Notes: a model not told the origin generated them from the letters alone. A stretch of DNA of 64,000 nucleotides from an uncultured Pelagibacteraceae bacterium (GCA_902632935.1 CACPEJ010000003.1:35533-99532), one strand, 5' to 3'. Positions 17,520-28,432 are shown, numbered from the stretch's first letter. Program-made: numbers and translations.

Positions 17520-17634
17520 TACTTTTCTTTCTTTTTATTTTTTTTTGGAAAATTTTTCTTCTTTTTAAATTGCCACGTAGTGCTATAGCCTCTCTATTTT
17601 TTCTCTCTTTTATTTTATCAATTTTTTCTTTCAC
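17509..17634 (-). CDS. Small basic hypothetical protein (41 aa, GTG start)
   Basis: Hand translation (V)[44 protein letters not shown] overlap with the upstream gene and short overlap into dcd. Confidence 0.4.
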   Translation of the reverse strand: MKEKIDKIKERKNREAIALRGNLKRRKIFQKKIKRKKSNVY

Positions 17635-17831
17635 TCTTTGTTGGGATTTGTAAGGAAATCTAAAGTTATTGGTTTAGATGCATCTAAAGCTTTATCCTTA
17701 TTATCATCTTTTTTAGGGCCTTCTTTTGCTAATCTTTTTGCTTTTTTTTCAGCAAGTTTTCTTTCCCTTTTCGCTTGCTTTTCCATGAGCTTGGCACTTT
17801 TAGTTGATTTATAATCGTAATGAATACCCAT
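17631..17831 (-). CDS. Small lysine-rich hypothetical protein (66 aa)
   Basis: ORF MGIHYDYKSTKSAKLMEKQAKRERKLAEKKAKRL... Confidence 0.5.
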   Translation of the reverse strand: MGIHYDYKSTKSAKLMEKQAKRERKLAEKKAKRLAKEGPKKDDNKDKALDASKPITLDFLTNPNKE

Positions 17832-17931
17832 AAAATTTCCTTGGTAAGATATAAATCATATTAATCAAAAAATTAAGGCAATAATTTGGAAAAAATGCTC
17901 TATTATCAATAAAAATAGAATTGATCCAAAT

Positions 17932-18005
17932 GCTCCTATAGTTAAATGGCATAACGTGTCCATGGTAAGGATAAATTCCAAGTTCGATTCTTGGTGGGAG
18001 CACCA
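17932..18005 (+). tRNA. tRNA-Thr (anticodon GGT)
   Basis: GCTCCTATAGTTAAATGGCATAACGTGTCCATGGTAAGGATAAATTCCAAGTTCGATTCTTGGTGGGAGCACCA; loop ATGGTAA, A73, CCA. Confidence 0.88.
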
Positions 18006-18731
18006 CTAATTTTTATAAAAAGACTTTCTAAGAAAAATTGTAATCAAGACTAAACTAAAAAAGGCTAAAATTGGAATATATATTTCAGGTGAATAAATTA
18101 TATCTGTAATTTTAGGAACTTCTGAATTTTGTTCTATTACTTTTTCCAGACCACTACCTAAAGAAACAGCTAAAAAAATTTGAGGTATAATTCCTATTAA
18201 TGATGCGAAAAAAAAATTTTTTACCCTTACATCAAAAATTGTAGGCAAAATGCAACTAAGTTGCCAAGGTATTCCTCCAATAAATCTATATACTAAAAGA
18301 TAATAAAATTCAGACTTTTTAAATTTTCTCTCTAAATTTTGATATCTGTTTAAAAATTTATCTCTAATTAGATCTTTTAAAAAATAGTTTCCAAAAATAT
18401 ATAGAAATGTTGCACCAACACTCATACCTATGACCACAATTATAGTACCCAGCCATTTGCCAAACATAAATCCTCCTAGTAATGCAATTGGAGAACCAAA
18501 ACCTAAAAATGGGAAAACCCATAATATTGTGAAAATTAAAAAAATTATGGATATTAAAAACAAATTAGAATTTTTTAATTTTAGAAAATACAATCTGTTT
18601 TCTTTAATGAAGTCATAAGAAGTAATTTCTTGAATACTAAATTTTGAAAAAAACAATAACACAAATATAGTAAGTAAAACCAAGTATGATAAACCTATTA
18701 TTATTTTAGTTTTCTTAGCTTTTTCCATCAT
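18006..18731 (-). CDS. TVP38/TMEM64 (VTT/DedA-like) membrane protein
   Basis: 'FLGFGSPIALLGGFMFGKWLGTIIVVIGMSVGATFLYIFGNYF...YRFIGGIPWQLSCILPTIFDVRVKNFFFAS'. Confidence 0.85.
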   Translation of the reverse strand: MMEKAKKTKIIIGLSYLVLLTIFVLLFFSKFSIQEITSYDFIKENRLYFLKLKNSNLFLISIIFLIFTILWVFPFLGFGSPIALLGGFMFGKWLGTIIVVIGMSVGATFLYIFGNYFLKDLIRDKFLNRYQNLERKFKKSEFYYLLVYRFIGGIPWQLSCILPTIFDVRVKNFFFASLIGIIPQIFLAVSLGSGLEKVIEQNSEVPKITDIIYSPEIYIPILAFFSLVLITIFLRKSFYKN

Positions 18732-18819
18732 GGTTAATGGTATTTATAAATCTTCTATTTGCTATTTATATATTTAATTATTATAAAGGGCGAAATTTTA
18801 TATAAATTTAACCGCTTTT

Positions 18820-18981
18820 ATGAAAAGAACATATCAACCATCTAGGAAAAAAAGAAGCCGAACCCATGGTTTTAGATCAAAAATGAAAACCAAGGGAGGC
18901 AGAAAACTTTTAAAAAGAAGAAGAGCTAGAGGAAGAAAAAATTTAACAGTATCCTCAACTGTTAAAAGAAGAAGAAAATAA
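18820..18981 (+). CDS. rpmH: Ribosomal protein L34
   Basis: Hand translation [53 protein letters not shown]. Confidence 0.97.
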   Translation: MKRTYQPSRKKRSRTHGFRSKMKTKGGRKLLKRRRARGRKNLTVSSTVKRRRK

Positions 18982-18991
18982 AGCCAACTCA

Positions 18992-19333
18992 ATGAAAAGC
19001 AAAATTGTTGCTCTTTCAAAGAATGAAGACTTTAAAACTTTACTCAAAAAGAAAAAAGTATCAAACAGATATGTAACAATTTTTTTTGGTAATATTAATA
19101 AAAAAAATAATCAGAAACTTAATATTTCTTTTGTAACTAAGAAGAAGATAGGAAATGCTGTAAAGAGAAACAAGATAAAGAGGAGACTAAGGAATATTAT
19201 GAATGATGCTGTTAAAGAAATATCTCTAAAATATCACTATTCATATCTTGTTATTGCTAAGTCAACTATGCTAAATAATGAATTTAAAATTATAAAAGAA
19301 ACCTTATTTCAGGATTTTAAAAAAATTAAATAA
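18992..19333 (+). CDS. rnpA: Ribonuclease P protein component
   Basis: Position after rpmH; '[26 protein letters not shown]'. Confidence 0.95.
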   Translation: MKSKIVALSKNEDFKTLLKKKKVSNRYVTIFFGNINKKNNQKLNISFVTKKKIGNAVKRNKIKRRLRNIMNDAVKEISLKYHYSYLVIAKSTMLNNEFKIIKETLFQDFKKIK

Positions 19334-19572
19334 TGAACATTTTTACAATTATATTTATAAAATTAATTCAGGCTTACAAATACCTAATAAGTCCATTACT
19401 AGGTAACTCTTGTAGGTACTTTCCATCTTGTTCCGATTATAGCATTGAGGCATTAAAAACTTATGGTTTTTTTAAGGGTGGATATTTAAGTTTAAAAAGG
19501 ATTCTTTCATGCCACCCTTTTAAAGAAGGTGGAATTGATCCTGTAAAAAAAGAAATAAAAATTAAAAAATAA
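19333..19572 (+). CDS. yidD: Membrane protein insertion efficiency factor
   Basis: '[50 protein letters not shown]'. Confidence 0.95.
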   Translation: MNIFTIIFIKLIQAYKYLISPLLGNSCRYFPSCSDYSIEALKTYGFFKGGYLSLKRILSCHPFKEGGIDPVKKEIKIKK

Positions 19573-21251
19573 TGGACTCTAAAAATACAATAGCAGCTAT
19601 AGCTTTATCATCTGCTGTAATTGTTTTATGGGCATTATTCTTTGTTCCAGAAAAATCAACAGTGAATCAAAATATTGTTGAAAAAAAAAAAATTGAACAA
19701 AGCGGTGATGCACCAAGTTTAGAACAAAAGGAAACACAAATTACAATTTCACGAGATGATGCATTAAAACAAAGTGAAAGAATTCAATTTGAAAATGAAA
19801 ATATTATAGGTTCAATATCATTAAAAGGTGCATCAATAGATGATTTAACTTTCAAGAATTATAAAGTAACCCTTGATAATGAAAAAAGAGTAACTTTATT
19901 AGGACCTCGAAATATTAAAGAAGGATATCTAATAGATAGTGGTTTTGTTACTTCTGATAAAAATGTTGATGTTCCTAACTCAGATACAATTTGGTCAATA
20001 GAAGGTAACAACAAACTCACAGACGGGTCTCCAATAAAACTAACATGGTCCAACGAACAGGGCCTAAAATTTGAAAAAGTAATATCTTTAGATGATAAAT
20101 ATCTTTTTACAGTTAAACAAAAAATAATTAATGAGAGTAATAATAAATATGATTTTTACTCATATGGACAAATAATAAGAAATGAAATTCCGGAAATAAT
20201 TGACTTTTTAATTCTTCATGAAGGACTCATTGCAACTTTAGATGATGAATTAATAGAGGAGGATTATGATGATATTCAAGAAAAGAAGTTTACTAAAGTA
20301 GCTAATAAAGGGTGGTTAGGGATAAGTGATAAATATTGGATTACTTCCTTAATACCACCAAAAGATAAAGAGTTTAAAACAACATTCGACTATAAAAATA
20401 AATTTAGAGCAAATTTTATTTCTACAGATCCTTTGGCATTAAATGAAAAAAGTTTAATTGAAGAAGAATTACAAATTATCGTTGCTGCAAAAAGAGTGGA
20501 TGTGATAGACGGATATGCTGAAAAACTCAACATAGATAAATTTGATTTAGTTATTGATTGGGGATTTTTGTACTTCATAACCAAACCTCTATTTTATGGA
20601 ATTGATTATTTCTTTAAACTACTTGGAAACTATGGTTTGGCAATTATAGCTATCACTATTTGTATTCGTTTAGTTTTTTTCCCATTAGCTAATTTCTCAT
20701 TTAAAAGCATGGCAAAAATGAAAGTTCTTCAACCAGAAATGGTTCGTTTAAAAGAGCTGCACAAAAATGATAAAATGAAACTTCAACAAGAAATGATGGC
20801 TCTATACAAAAAGGAAAAAGTAAACCCTATGTCAGGTTGTTTGCCAATTCTTGTTCAAATACCTGTATTTTTTGCATTATACAAAGTTTTGTTTGTCACT
20901 ATTGAAATGAGACAAATGCCATTCTATGGATGGATTCATGATTTAAGTGAGAGAGATCCTACAAGTATATTTAATATTTTTGGTTTATTGCCCTACGACG
21001 TCCCAAGTTTCTTGGTTATTGGAGCTTGGCCAGTAGCTATGGGAGTTTCGATGTGGGTGCAACAAAAATTAAATCCCGCACCTACTGATCCAATGCAGGC
21101 TAAAATTTTTGCTTTCTTTCCACTTTTCTTAACTGTAATACTCGCACCATTTCCAAGCGGGTTAGTTATTTACTGGACCGTTAATAATATTTTAACAATG
21201 GCTCAGCAAGTATTTATTATGAGAAGAACAACAGTCAAAACGACAACCTAA
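19572..21251 (+). CDS. yidC: Membrane protein insertase YidC
   Basis: '[24 protein letters not shown]...NPMSGCLPILVQIPVFFALYKVL...PSGLVIYWTVNNILTMAQQ'. Confidence 0.97.
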   Translation: MDSKNTIAAIALSSAVIVLWALFFVPEKSTVNQNIVEKKKIEQSGDAPSLEQKETQITISRDDALKQSERIQFENENIIGSISLKGASIDDLTFKNYKVTLDNEKRVTLLGPRNIKEGYLIDSGFVTSDKNVDVPNSDTIWSIEGNNKLTDGSPIKLTWSNEQGLKFEKVISLDDKYLFTVKQKIINESNNKYDFYSYGQIIRNEIPEIIDFLILHEGLIATLDDELIEEDYDDIQEKKFTKVANKGWLGISDKYWITSLIPPKDKEFKTTFDYKNKFRANFISTDPLALNEKSLIEEELQIIVAAKRVDVIDGYAEKLNIDKFDLVIDWGFLYFITKPLFYGIDYFFKLLGNYGLAIIAITICIRLVFFPLANFSFKSMAKMKVLQPEMVRLKELHKNDKMKLQQEMMALYKKEKVNPMSGCLPILVQIPVFFALYKVLFVTIEMRQMPFYGWIHDLSERDPTSIFNIFGLLPYDVPSFLVIGAWPVAMGVSMWVQQKLNPAPTDPMQAKIFAFFPLFLTVILAPFPSGLVIYWTVNNILTMAQQVFIMRRTTVKTTT

Positions 21252-21272
21252 ATTTTGATTTAAAATAAATTA

Positions 21273-22121
21273 ATGGACTTAAAAAAAATTCTTCCTGAAA
21301 ACGGACCCCCAATAAACGAGGTTAATAAATATATAGAAAAATATAAAAATGACCTGATTGTCATCAAATATGGAGGAAATGTTTTAATTGATAGAAATAT
21401 CTTTGATAATTTTATTACTGATTTAAGTATCTTAAATAAATTAGGTCTTTCAGTTATTGTAGTTCATGGTGGAGGTCCAAGGATCAAGAGAGAATTAGAA
21501 AAATCTAATATTCAATCAAAATTTATAAGAGGTTTAAGAATCACTGATGAAAAAATTATAAACATTGTTGAGTCAGTCTTAATAGATTTTAACAATGATA
21601 TTGTAAGCTCTTTGAACAAAAAAAATACAAAAGCGGTCTCTATCCACACTAAAAAAGATAATATTATTGAGGTCGTACCAGAGGCAAAAGAATTAGGTTT
21701 TGTTGGTCTACCAAATAAGATTAATAACGATATTTTATTAGATATAATTCGACAAAATAAAATACCAATTATTTCACCACTAGGCTTAGATAAGAATAAT
21801 CAAACACATAATATTAATGGTGATACTGCGGCAATGGCTGTAGCCAAATCTGTCAAATCAAGAAGATTACTATTGATGACAAATGTTGATGGTGTTTTAA
21901 ATAAAGAAAAAAAACTTATAGATGAAATATCCTCATCCGAAATATTAGAAATGGTAAAAGATGAGACAATCACTGAAGGAATGATACCTAAAATAAATGC
22001 TTGTCTAGATGCTGTTAATAATGGAGTTACAGCAGCAGGTATAATTAATGGTACAAAACAGCATTCTTGTTTATGGGAAATTTTCTCAGACAAGGGATCA
22101 GGTACATTAATAAGAAAATGA
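21273..22121 (+). CDS. argB: Acetylglutamate kinase
   Basis: 'IVIKYGGNVLI...VIVVHGGGPRIKRELEK...INGDTAAMAVAKSVKSRRLLLMTNVDGVL'. Confidence 0.95.
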   Translation: MDLKKILPENGPPINEVNKYIEKYKNDLIVIKYGGNVLIDRNIFDNFITDLSILNKLGLSVIVVHGGGPRIKRELEKSNIQSKFIRGLRITDEKIINIVESVLIDFNNDIVSSLNKKNTKAVSIHTKKDNIIEVVPEAKELGFVGLPNKINNDILLDIIRQNKIPIISPLGLDKNNQTHNINGDTAAMAVAKSVKSRRLLLMTNVDGVLNKEKKLIDEISSSEILEMVKDETITEGMIPKINACLDAVNNGVTAAGIINGTKQHSCLWEIFSDKGSGTLIRK

Positions 22122-22807
22122 ACTTAAAAGAAAAAAAATATTTGCTACTTGATCTTGATGGTGTTTGTTATGGAAAGCATAATAACTATTCTTTAGAGCG
22201 TGTATTTGGTCAAGTTTCAAAGAGGATGACTCAATTTATATCTGAAAAACTTAAAATTGATAAAGATAAAGCTAAAGAATTACAAACAAATTATTTCTAT
22301 AAATATAATACATCATTAAGAGGATTAATGGTCCATAATGGAATATCACCAGATGAATTTTTATCTTACGTCCATGAAATTGATTTATCATTTATGAAAG
22401 AAGATAAAATTATGAGAAATGAGCTTAAACAATTAGATATGGAAAAATTTATTTTCACCAATGGTAGTGCTGAACATGCTGCTAATATTTTAACTCACTT
22501 GGGTGTGTATGATTTGTTTGGAAGAGATAAGGTTTTTGATATTAAAGATGCTGGTTATGTACCTAAACCAGAAGCAGAAACCTTCGACTTAATGGTAAAA
22601 AAATTTGGTATAAATCCAAAAGAGACTATTTACATTGAAGATATAGCTAAAAATTTAAGTATAGGTCACGAACGAGGTTGTACAACCGTTTGGTTAATTA
22701 ATGATGAGCATTTTGGAAAAATGGATGCAGACAAAGATTTTATTTCACACAAAATTGAAAATCTGTCTTTATTTCTAAAAGAAATAAGGCTATTAAAAAG
22801 TAATTAA
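22118..22807 (+). CDS. HAD-superfamily hydrolase (pyrimidine 5'-nucleotidase-like)
   Basis: '[11 protein letters not shown]...[13 protein letters not shown]...[10 protein letters not shown]...[10 protein letters not shown]'; ATGA overlap with argB sets the start at 22118. Confidence 0.82.
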   Translation: MNLKEKKYLLLDLDGVCYGKHNNYSLERVFGQVSKRMTQFISEKLKIDKDKAKELQTNYFYKYNTSLRGLMVHNGISPDEFLSYVHEIDLSFMKEDKIMRNELKQLDMEKFIFTNGSAEHAANILTHLGVYDLFGRDKVFDIKDAGYVPKPEAETFDLMVKKFGINPKETIYIEDIAKNLSIGHERGCTTVWLINDEHFGKMDADKDFISHKIENLSLFLKEIRLLKSN

Positions 22808-22809
22808 TT

Positions 22810-23637
22810 ATGTCTTTAGAAAAAATAATCAATGATGCTTGGGAAAATAAAGATCAGGTAAACCAAAATTCTGATCAAAATTTAAAAGATGCTATTAACC
22901 AAGTTATTGCTGATTTAGATAGTGGTAAATCAAGAGTTGCTGAGAAAATAAATGGAGAATGGGTAACTCATCAGCACCTTAAGAAAGCTATAATGTTAAG
23001 TTTTAGAATTTACCCAATGGAAAATTTAAATGGTCCTTATAGTAGTTGGTATGATAAATCACATTTATTAAAAGGTAAAACTGCAGGATGGACCAAAGCT
23101 GATCATGAAAAAGCAGGTTTTAGAATGGTTCCGAACTCACCAGTAAGAAAAGGTTCATTTGTCGGAAAAAATGCTGTTCTTATGCCATGTTATGTAAACA
23201 TTGGAGCTTATATTGACGAAGGAACGATGATTGATACTTTTGCAAGAGCTGGTAGTTGTTGTCAGATAGGTAAGAATTGCCATATTTCTGCAGGATCGGG
23301 TGTTGGTGGAGTTCTAGAGCCCGCGCAAGCTTTACCAACAATCATAGAGGATAATGTATTTCTTGGAGCGATGTCAGAGGTAGTTGAAGGCGTAATTGTT
23401 GGAGAAGGTTCAGTTTTAAGTATGGGTATGTATATTGGTCAATCAACTAAAATAGTTGAAAGGAAAACTGGGAAAATTACTTATGGTAAAATACCTCCTT
23501 ATTCAGTTGTAGTTCCAGGCTCGTTACCTGATAAAAATAATTCTTCTGCACCCTCCTTGTATTGTGCAGTAATAATTAAACAAGTTGATGAAAAAACAAG
23601 ATCTAAAACTTCTATTAACGACCTCTTAAGAGACTAA
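22810..23637 (+). CDS. dapD: Tetrahydrodipicolinate N-succinyltransferase
   Basis: '[67 protein letters not shown]'. Confidence 0.96.
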   Translation: MSLEKIINDAWENKDQVNQNSDQNLKDAINQVIADLDSGKSRVAEKINGEWVTHQHLKKAIMLSFRIYPMENLNGPYSSWYDKSHLLKGKTAGWTKADHEKAGFRMVPNSPVRKGSFVGKNAVLMPCYVNIGAYIDEGTMIDTFARAGSCCQIGKNCHISAGSGVGGVLEPAQALPTIIEDNVFLGAMSEVVEGVIVGEGSVLSMGMYIGQSTKIVERKTGKITYGKIPPYSVVVPGSLPDKNNSSAPSLYCAVIIKQVDEKTRSKTSINDLLRD

Positions 23638-23639
23638 AA

Positions 23640-24797
23640 ATGAAAACTTTAAATGAGTTAAAATTAGCTAAAGAGCTAATCAGATTTCCTTCTATCACTC
23701 CAGTTGATGCTGGGGTAATGAAATTTTTAGAAAAAAAATTAAAAAAATTAGGTTTCAAAACAAAAATATTGGAATTTAAAGAAAGAGGATTTCAGCCTGT
23801 AAAAAACTTGTATGCAAGATTAGGATCTAAGAAACCGAATTTTATGTTTGCAGGACATGTTGATATTGTCCCTCCAGGAAACATTACGGATTGGACAGTA
23901 AATCCATTTAAACCATCTGTCAAAAAAGGCCATTTAATTGGGAGAGGTGCAAATGATATGAAAAGCTCTGTTGCAGCTTTTGTGTCTGCTGTAAGCACTT
24001 TTCTATCAAAAAATAGAAAATTCAACGGATCAATAAGTTTACTTATTACTGGAGATGAAGAAGGTGATGCAGTAAATGGCACCAAAAAAGTTGTAGATTA
24101 TTTAAAAAAAAGGAAAGAGAAAATTAACTTTTGTCTTGTTGGTGAACCAACAAATCCAAATAAATTAGGTGAAATGATAAAGATTGGACGTAGGGGTAGT
24201 TTAACTGGTAAATTAAATATTTTTGGTCAGCAAGGCCATGTCGCATATCCTCATAGAGCTAATAATCCCTCAACTATAATTGTAAAAATTTTAAAAGAAT
24301 TAAAAGATATTAAATTTGATAGAGGATCAAAAAACTTCCAACCTACAAACTTAGAGGTTACAAAAATAAATATAAATAATAACGCTGATAATGTTATCCC
24401 GGCTATGGCTGAGGCAACATTTAATATAAGGTTTAATAATAAACATTCGTCAAATTCTATTAAAAATAGACTTAATAAAATTTTTAAAAAAATAACCAAG
24501 AAAAATAAATCAAAATTTAAAATTGATTATAGAGTTTCAGGTGAGGCATTTCTAACAAAGCCAAATGAGACAACGCACATGATACAAAATATCATAAAAA
24601 AAGTGACCAAAATTAAACCAAAGCTATCTACTACAGGTGGAACCTCAGATTTAAGATTCATAAGAAAAATATCACCTGGATTAGAATTTGGACTTGTTGG
24701 AAAAACAATGCATAAAGTTGATGAAGCCGTATCTTTAAAAGATTTGAAAAATCTTAAGAAAATTTATGAAAACATTTTAATAAATTATTTTAAATGA
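23640..24797 (+). CDS. dapE: Succinyl-diaminopimelate desuccinylase
   Basis: 'FAGHVDIVPPGNITDWTVNPF...GRGANDMKSSVAAFVSA...TGGTSDLRF'. Confidence 0.95.
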   Translation: MKTLNELKLAKELIRFPSITPVDAGVMKFLEKKLKKLGFKTKILEFKERGFQPVKNLYARLGSKKPNFMFAGHVDIVPPGNITDWTVNPFKPSVKKGHLIGRGANDMKSSVAAFVSAVSTFLSKNRKFNGSISLLITGDEEGDAVNGTKKVVDYLKKRKEKINFCLVGEPTNPNKLGEMIKIGRRGSLTGKLNIFGQQGHVAYPHRANNPSTIIVKILKELKDIKFDRGSKNFQPTNLEVTKININNNADNVIPAMAEATFNIRFNNKHSSNSIKNRLNKIFKKITKKNKSKFKIDYRVSGEAFLTKPNETTHMIQNIIKKVTKIKPKLSTTGGTSDLRFIRKISPGLEFGLVGKTMHKVDEAVSLKDLKNLKKIYENILINYFK

Positions 24798-25717
24798 AAA
24801 CAGCGATCATAAATTCTGACTCCTATGAAAAACATAATACTGGCGATGGTCATCCTGAGCAGCCTAAGAGAGTAATTGCTATAAAAGAAAAGTTAAAAAA
24901 AAGAAAAGACCTAATCTGGGATAAGCCAGATAATGTTCCTGATGATATATTGTCTATGACACATTCAAAAGACTATATAAATAATTTAAAAGATTCTTTT
25001 CCTCAAAAAGGCCTAAAGTTTCTAGACGGCGATACTGTTGTATCACCCGAAAGTAAAAAAGCAGTTTTTGATGCTGCTGGTTCAACAATTAGAGCAATAG
25101 ATGGAATAGAGAGTAATCAATTTAAAAATGCATTCTGTTTAGCTAGACCACCTGGGCACCATGCTGAAAAAAATAAAGCTATGGGATTTTGTTGTATATC
25201 AAACGCGGGAGTAGCAACAAACTATTTAGTGTCAAAATATAAATACAAAAAAATTGCCTGTGTAGATTTTGACGTGCACTGGGGTAATGGAAATTATGAT
25301 GTCATGCGTAATAATAAAAATTCATTATATATTTCTACGCACCAATATCCTTTTTATCCTGGGGGTGGAACAGATAAAGATAAAGGAGACTTTAATAATT
25401 CATTGAATATCCCTTTGCCCGCTGGGACAAACTCTGAAGAATACTTTAATGCATTTGATAGGGTGTTAGAAAGATTAGTTCAATATAAACCAGATTTTCT
25501 CATATTTTCAGCAGGTTTTGATGCACATAAAGATGATCCATTAGCTCAATTTCAACTTAGTTCAAAAGATTTTTATGAAATTACTAAAAGGACATTAGCG
25601 GCTACTAATAAGTTTACCGCAGGTAAAGTTGTTTCTATACTTGAAGGTGGATATGATTTAAATGCTCTAGCAGAAAGCGCTAACGAACATGTTAATGCAT
25701 TGGTAGAATTCAATTGA
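24794..25717 (+). CDS. Histone deacetylase superfamily (acetoin utilization protein-like)
   Basis: 'ARPPGHHAEKNKAMGFCCISNAGVA...ACVDFDVHWGNGNYDVM...FSAGFDAHKDDPLAQFQL'. Confidence 0.93.
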   Translation: MKTAIINSDSYEKHNTGDGHPEQPKRVIAIKEKLKKRKDLIWDKPDNVPDDILSMTHSKDYINNLKDSFPQKGLKFLDGDTVVSPESKKAVFDAAGSTIRAIDGIESNQFKNAFCLARPPGHHAEKNKAMGFCCISNAGVATNYLVSKYKYKKIACVDFDVHWGNGNYDVMRNNKNSLYISTHQYPFYPGGGTDKDKGDFNNSLNIPLPAGTNSEEYFNAFDRVLERLVQYKPDFLIFSAGFDAHKDDPLAQFQLSSKDFYEITKRTLAATNKFTAGKVVSILEGGYDLNALAESANEHVNALVEFN

Positions 25718-25747
25718 TAAATATCTAGCCCATCATAGATCGACTTC

Positions 25748-26242
25748 ATGAAACTATACAAAATAGAAAAATCAAAAATTGATAATAAAGGTCGTGGACT
25801 TTATGCTACTAAAAATATCAAAGAAGGTACAAAAATTATTAATTACTTAGGAAAAATAATTACAAATAAAGAAGTCGAAGAGTCAGATAAATATGACAAT
25901 AAAAAACCTATTTATCTATTTACTCTAAATAAAAAATATACCTTAGATGGTGATTTCTCATTTAATATTGCTGGATTGGTAAATCATAGTTGTAATGCGA
26001 ACGCACGTTATGATGGTAAGGGTTTAAAAATTTGGATAACAGCTGATAGAGATATTAAAAAGGGCGAAGAGATAACTTGTGATTATGGTTTTAGTTTTGA
26101 TAAAGAAGATTACAAGCAATTTCCTTGTAAATGTAAATCAAAAAATTGTTGTGGTTTTATAATTCGTGAGGAAAGTAGATGGCGAATAAATCGTAAATTT
26201 GCGATGAGTAATAAAAAAAAATTAATAAATAACTCTCGTTAA
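25748..26242 (+). CDS. SET-domain protein (putative protein lysine methyltransferase) with post-SET-like Cys cluster
   Basis: 'GRGLYATKNIKEGTKIINYLGKII...GLVNHSCNANARYDGKGLKIWITADRDIKKGEEITCDYGFSF...FPCKCKSKNCCGFI'. Confidence 0.92.
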   Translation: MKLYKIEKSKIDNKGRGLYATKNIKEGTKIINYLGKIITNKEVEESDKYDNKKPIYLFTLNKKYTLDGDFSFNIAGLVNHSCNANARYDGKGLKIWITADRDIKKGEEITCDYGFSFDKEDYKQFPCKCKSKNCCGFIIREESRWRINRKFAMSNKKKLINNSR

Positions 26243-26962
26243 ATAGAGACCTTGGGGTGGTGCAGGTGGAGCACATAGTTCTCTTTTTTTAGACTGCATT
26301 ACATTGACAAATCTTTTTAATGTCCATTTTTCTTCCCCAACATATTTTAAACAACCAACCATAGACCGAACTTGTTGTTGTAAGAAAGATTGAGATCTGA
26401 ATTCTATTTCAATCTTATTTTTTGTAGATCTAATTTTTACAGATTTCATAGTCTTTATTGAACTTTTAGCCCTACAACTCGATTTTCTAAAAGTACTGAA
26501 ATCTTTAGTACCAATCAATTTTCTTGCAGCACCTCTCATCAATTTCAAATCAAGATCTTTTATAATATGCCAGCCTCTATTTTTATCTAAAACTGGTCCA
26601 CTAATCCGATTAATAATCACATAATTATAAACTCTCATTTTAGCTGAAAATCTAGCATGAAAATTATTACCTCTTTTTGTAATTTTAAGTATTGCTATTC
26701 CATCTTTATTTAAAAAATGATTGATTGATTTTAAAAACCTATCAATTTTGATAATCTTATTTTTACAATCAAAATGTGCTGACTGCTCTTTGGCATGTAC
26801 ACCAACATCTAATCTTCCAGCCCCATATATTATGATTTTTTCTTTTAAAAGTTTTGAAATTTTCTCTTGTAATAACCCCTGGACAGTTTTTCCTTTTTTT
26901 TGAATTTGCCACCCCCTAAAATTAGTGCCCTCATATTCAATTAATATTTGATACCTAAACAT
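26222..26962 (-). CDS. truA: tRNA pseudouridine synthase A
   Basis: 'YEGTNFRGWQIQKKGKTVQGLLQ...YGAGRLDVGVHAKEQSAHF...FLQQQVRSMVGCLKYVG'. Confidence 0.95.
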   Translation of the reverse strand: MFRYQILIEYEGTNFRGWQIQKKGKTVQGLLQEKISKLLKEKIIIYGAGRLDVGVHAKEQSAHFDCKNKIIKIDRFLKSINHFLNKDGIAILKITKRGNNFHARFSAKMRVYNYVIINRISGPVLDKNRGWHIIKDLDLKLMRGAARKLIGTKDFSTFRKSSCRAKSSIKTMKSVKIRSTKNKIEIEFRSQSFLQQQVRSMVGCLKYVGEEKWTLKRFVNVMQSKKRELCAPPAPPQGLYLTRVIY

Positions 26963-27887
26963 TTGATAACTTTGAGCCCTTTTTAATTTGAGAGCCCAAC
27001 ATAAATTCGCTAATTGTTTGTGGTCTTTTTCCTTGTCTTTGAATTTCGAGAATCTTAATAGATTGGTTTTTATTACACGCTACCTCCAGCTGATTTGAAA
27101 TTATTTCTCCAACTTGACCTATGCCATTACCAATTTCGGCTTTCAAAATTTTATATCTTTCGCCATTAAAACTAAAAGAAGCACCTGGGGAGGGAAATAA
27201 TCCATTTATTTTTCCAATTATTTTAGAAGCATCCTCGTCCCAATCAATCCGTGACTCCTCCTTATCAATTTTTTTTGCATAAGTAGCTTTTGAATGATCC
27301 TGATCAATAAACTTCGCCTTATCTTCAAGTATATCATCCACATTATCTAAAATTTTTTCAGCAGCTAAAGCGGATAGTTTTTCTGAAATTTCTTGAGCAT
27401 TTTGAGTTTGATCTATTTTGATTTTATAAATATTACTTACTGGTCCGCTATCCAATTCTTTTTTGATCTTCATAATACTTATGCCCGTTTCAGGATCTAA
27501 ATTCATAATTGATCTCTGGATTGGTGCTGCGCCTCGCCAACTTGGAAGAATTGAGGCGTGAATATTTACAAAACCTTTTTTGGTTAAGTTTAAAAAATTT
27601 TCAGGAATTATTTGTCCATATGCACACACTATTGCAAGATCGGCATTTAACTCTTTTAAAAATTCATACTCCACATGATTATCCTTAAGTGTCTTGGGTG
27701 TTCTATAATCTATATTTAAAGTTTCAGAGATACCCTGAATTGGACTTTTGTTAATTTTTTGTCCTCTATGAGATTTTTGCGGTGGTTGAGTAAAAACCAC
27801 AGAAATATTATAACCATTTTGATATAGAGATTTTAAGATAGGAACACAAAATATTGGTGTACCCATAAAGATAATCTTATTTGCCAT
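26955..27887 (-). CDS. fmt: Methionyl-tRNA formyltransferase
   Basis: 'IIFMGTPIFCVPILKSL...NIHASILPSWRGAAPIQRSIMN'. Confidence 0.95.
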   Translation of the reverse strand: MANKIIFMGTPIFCVPILKSLYQNGYNISVVFTQPPQKSHRGQKINKSPIQGISETLNIDYRTPKTLKDNHVEYEFLKELNADLAIVCAYGQIIPENFLNLTKKGFVNIHASILPSWRGAAPIQRSIMNLDPETGISIMKIKKELDSGPVSNIYKIKIDQTQNAQEISEKLSALAAEKILDNVDDILEDKAKFIDQDHSKATYAKKIDKEESRIDWDEDASKIIGKINGLFPSPGASFSFNGERYKILKAEIGNGIGQVGEIISNQLEVACNKNQSIKILEIQRQGKRPQTISEFMLGSQIKKGSKLSNV

Positions 27888-27889
27888 CT

Positions 27890-28411
27890 TTAAACTACTA
27901 TTCTGTCTGGATTTTTTTTAATTTTTGAAATTTTTTTTATAATAAAATCTTTCTTTAATTTTGATAAATGGTCAATAATTAATTTTCCATCTAAATGATT
28001 TATTTCATGTTGAATACAAGTAGATAAAAGCCCGTCACATTTAAGATTTTTCTTCTCCCCCTTTTCGTCAATATATTCCACCTCACAAATTTTTGGTCTC
28101 TCAATTTCAATAAAAGTTTCAGGTATTGATAGACAACCCTCCTCGTACACCGATGTCTCTTCGCTTAAGTTTTTTATTACAGGATTGATTAATGCAATAG
28201 GTTGATTTTCTTCATCCTTATTCGAAACGTCAACAACTAAAACTCTTTTTAGTATACCTACTTGAACTGCAGCAAGACCAATTCCCTTGGAGTGGTACAT
28301 TGTTTCAAATAAGTCTTCAATTAATTTTTTTTCATTAATTCCAACTTTTTCAATTGGATCAGAAATTTTTTTTAATATTTCATCTGGAACTGTAACAATT
28401 TCTTTAAGCAT
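27890..28411 (-). CDS. def: Peptide deformylase
   Basis: 'GIGLAAVQVGILKRVLVVD...EEGCLSIPE...CIQHEINHLDGKL'. Confidence 0.96.
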   Translation of the reverse strand: MLKEIVTVPDEILKKISDPIEKVGINEKKLIEDLFETMYHSKGIGLAAVQVGILKRVLVVDVSNKDEENQPIALINPVIKNLSEETSVYEEGCLSIPETFIEIERPKICEVEYIDEKGEKKNLKCDGLLSTCIQHEINHLDGKLIIDHLSKLKKDFIIKKISKIKKNPDRIVV

Positions 28412-28432
28412 AAATAATAATTAAACTAATTT

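Noticed and set aside
17809-18006. 65-aa minus-strand ORF MVLPPRIELGIYPYHGHVMPF...
   Set aside because: It is the antisense of the plus-strand tRNA-Thr at 17932-18005, a classic false ORF.
18834-19019. 61-aa minus-strand ORF
   Set aside because: Antisense to rpmH (18820-18981).
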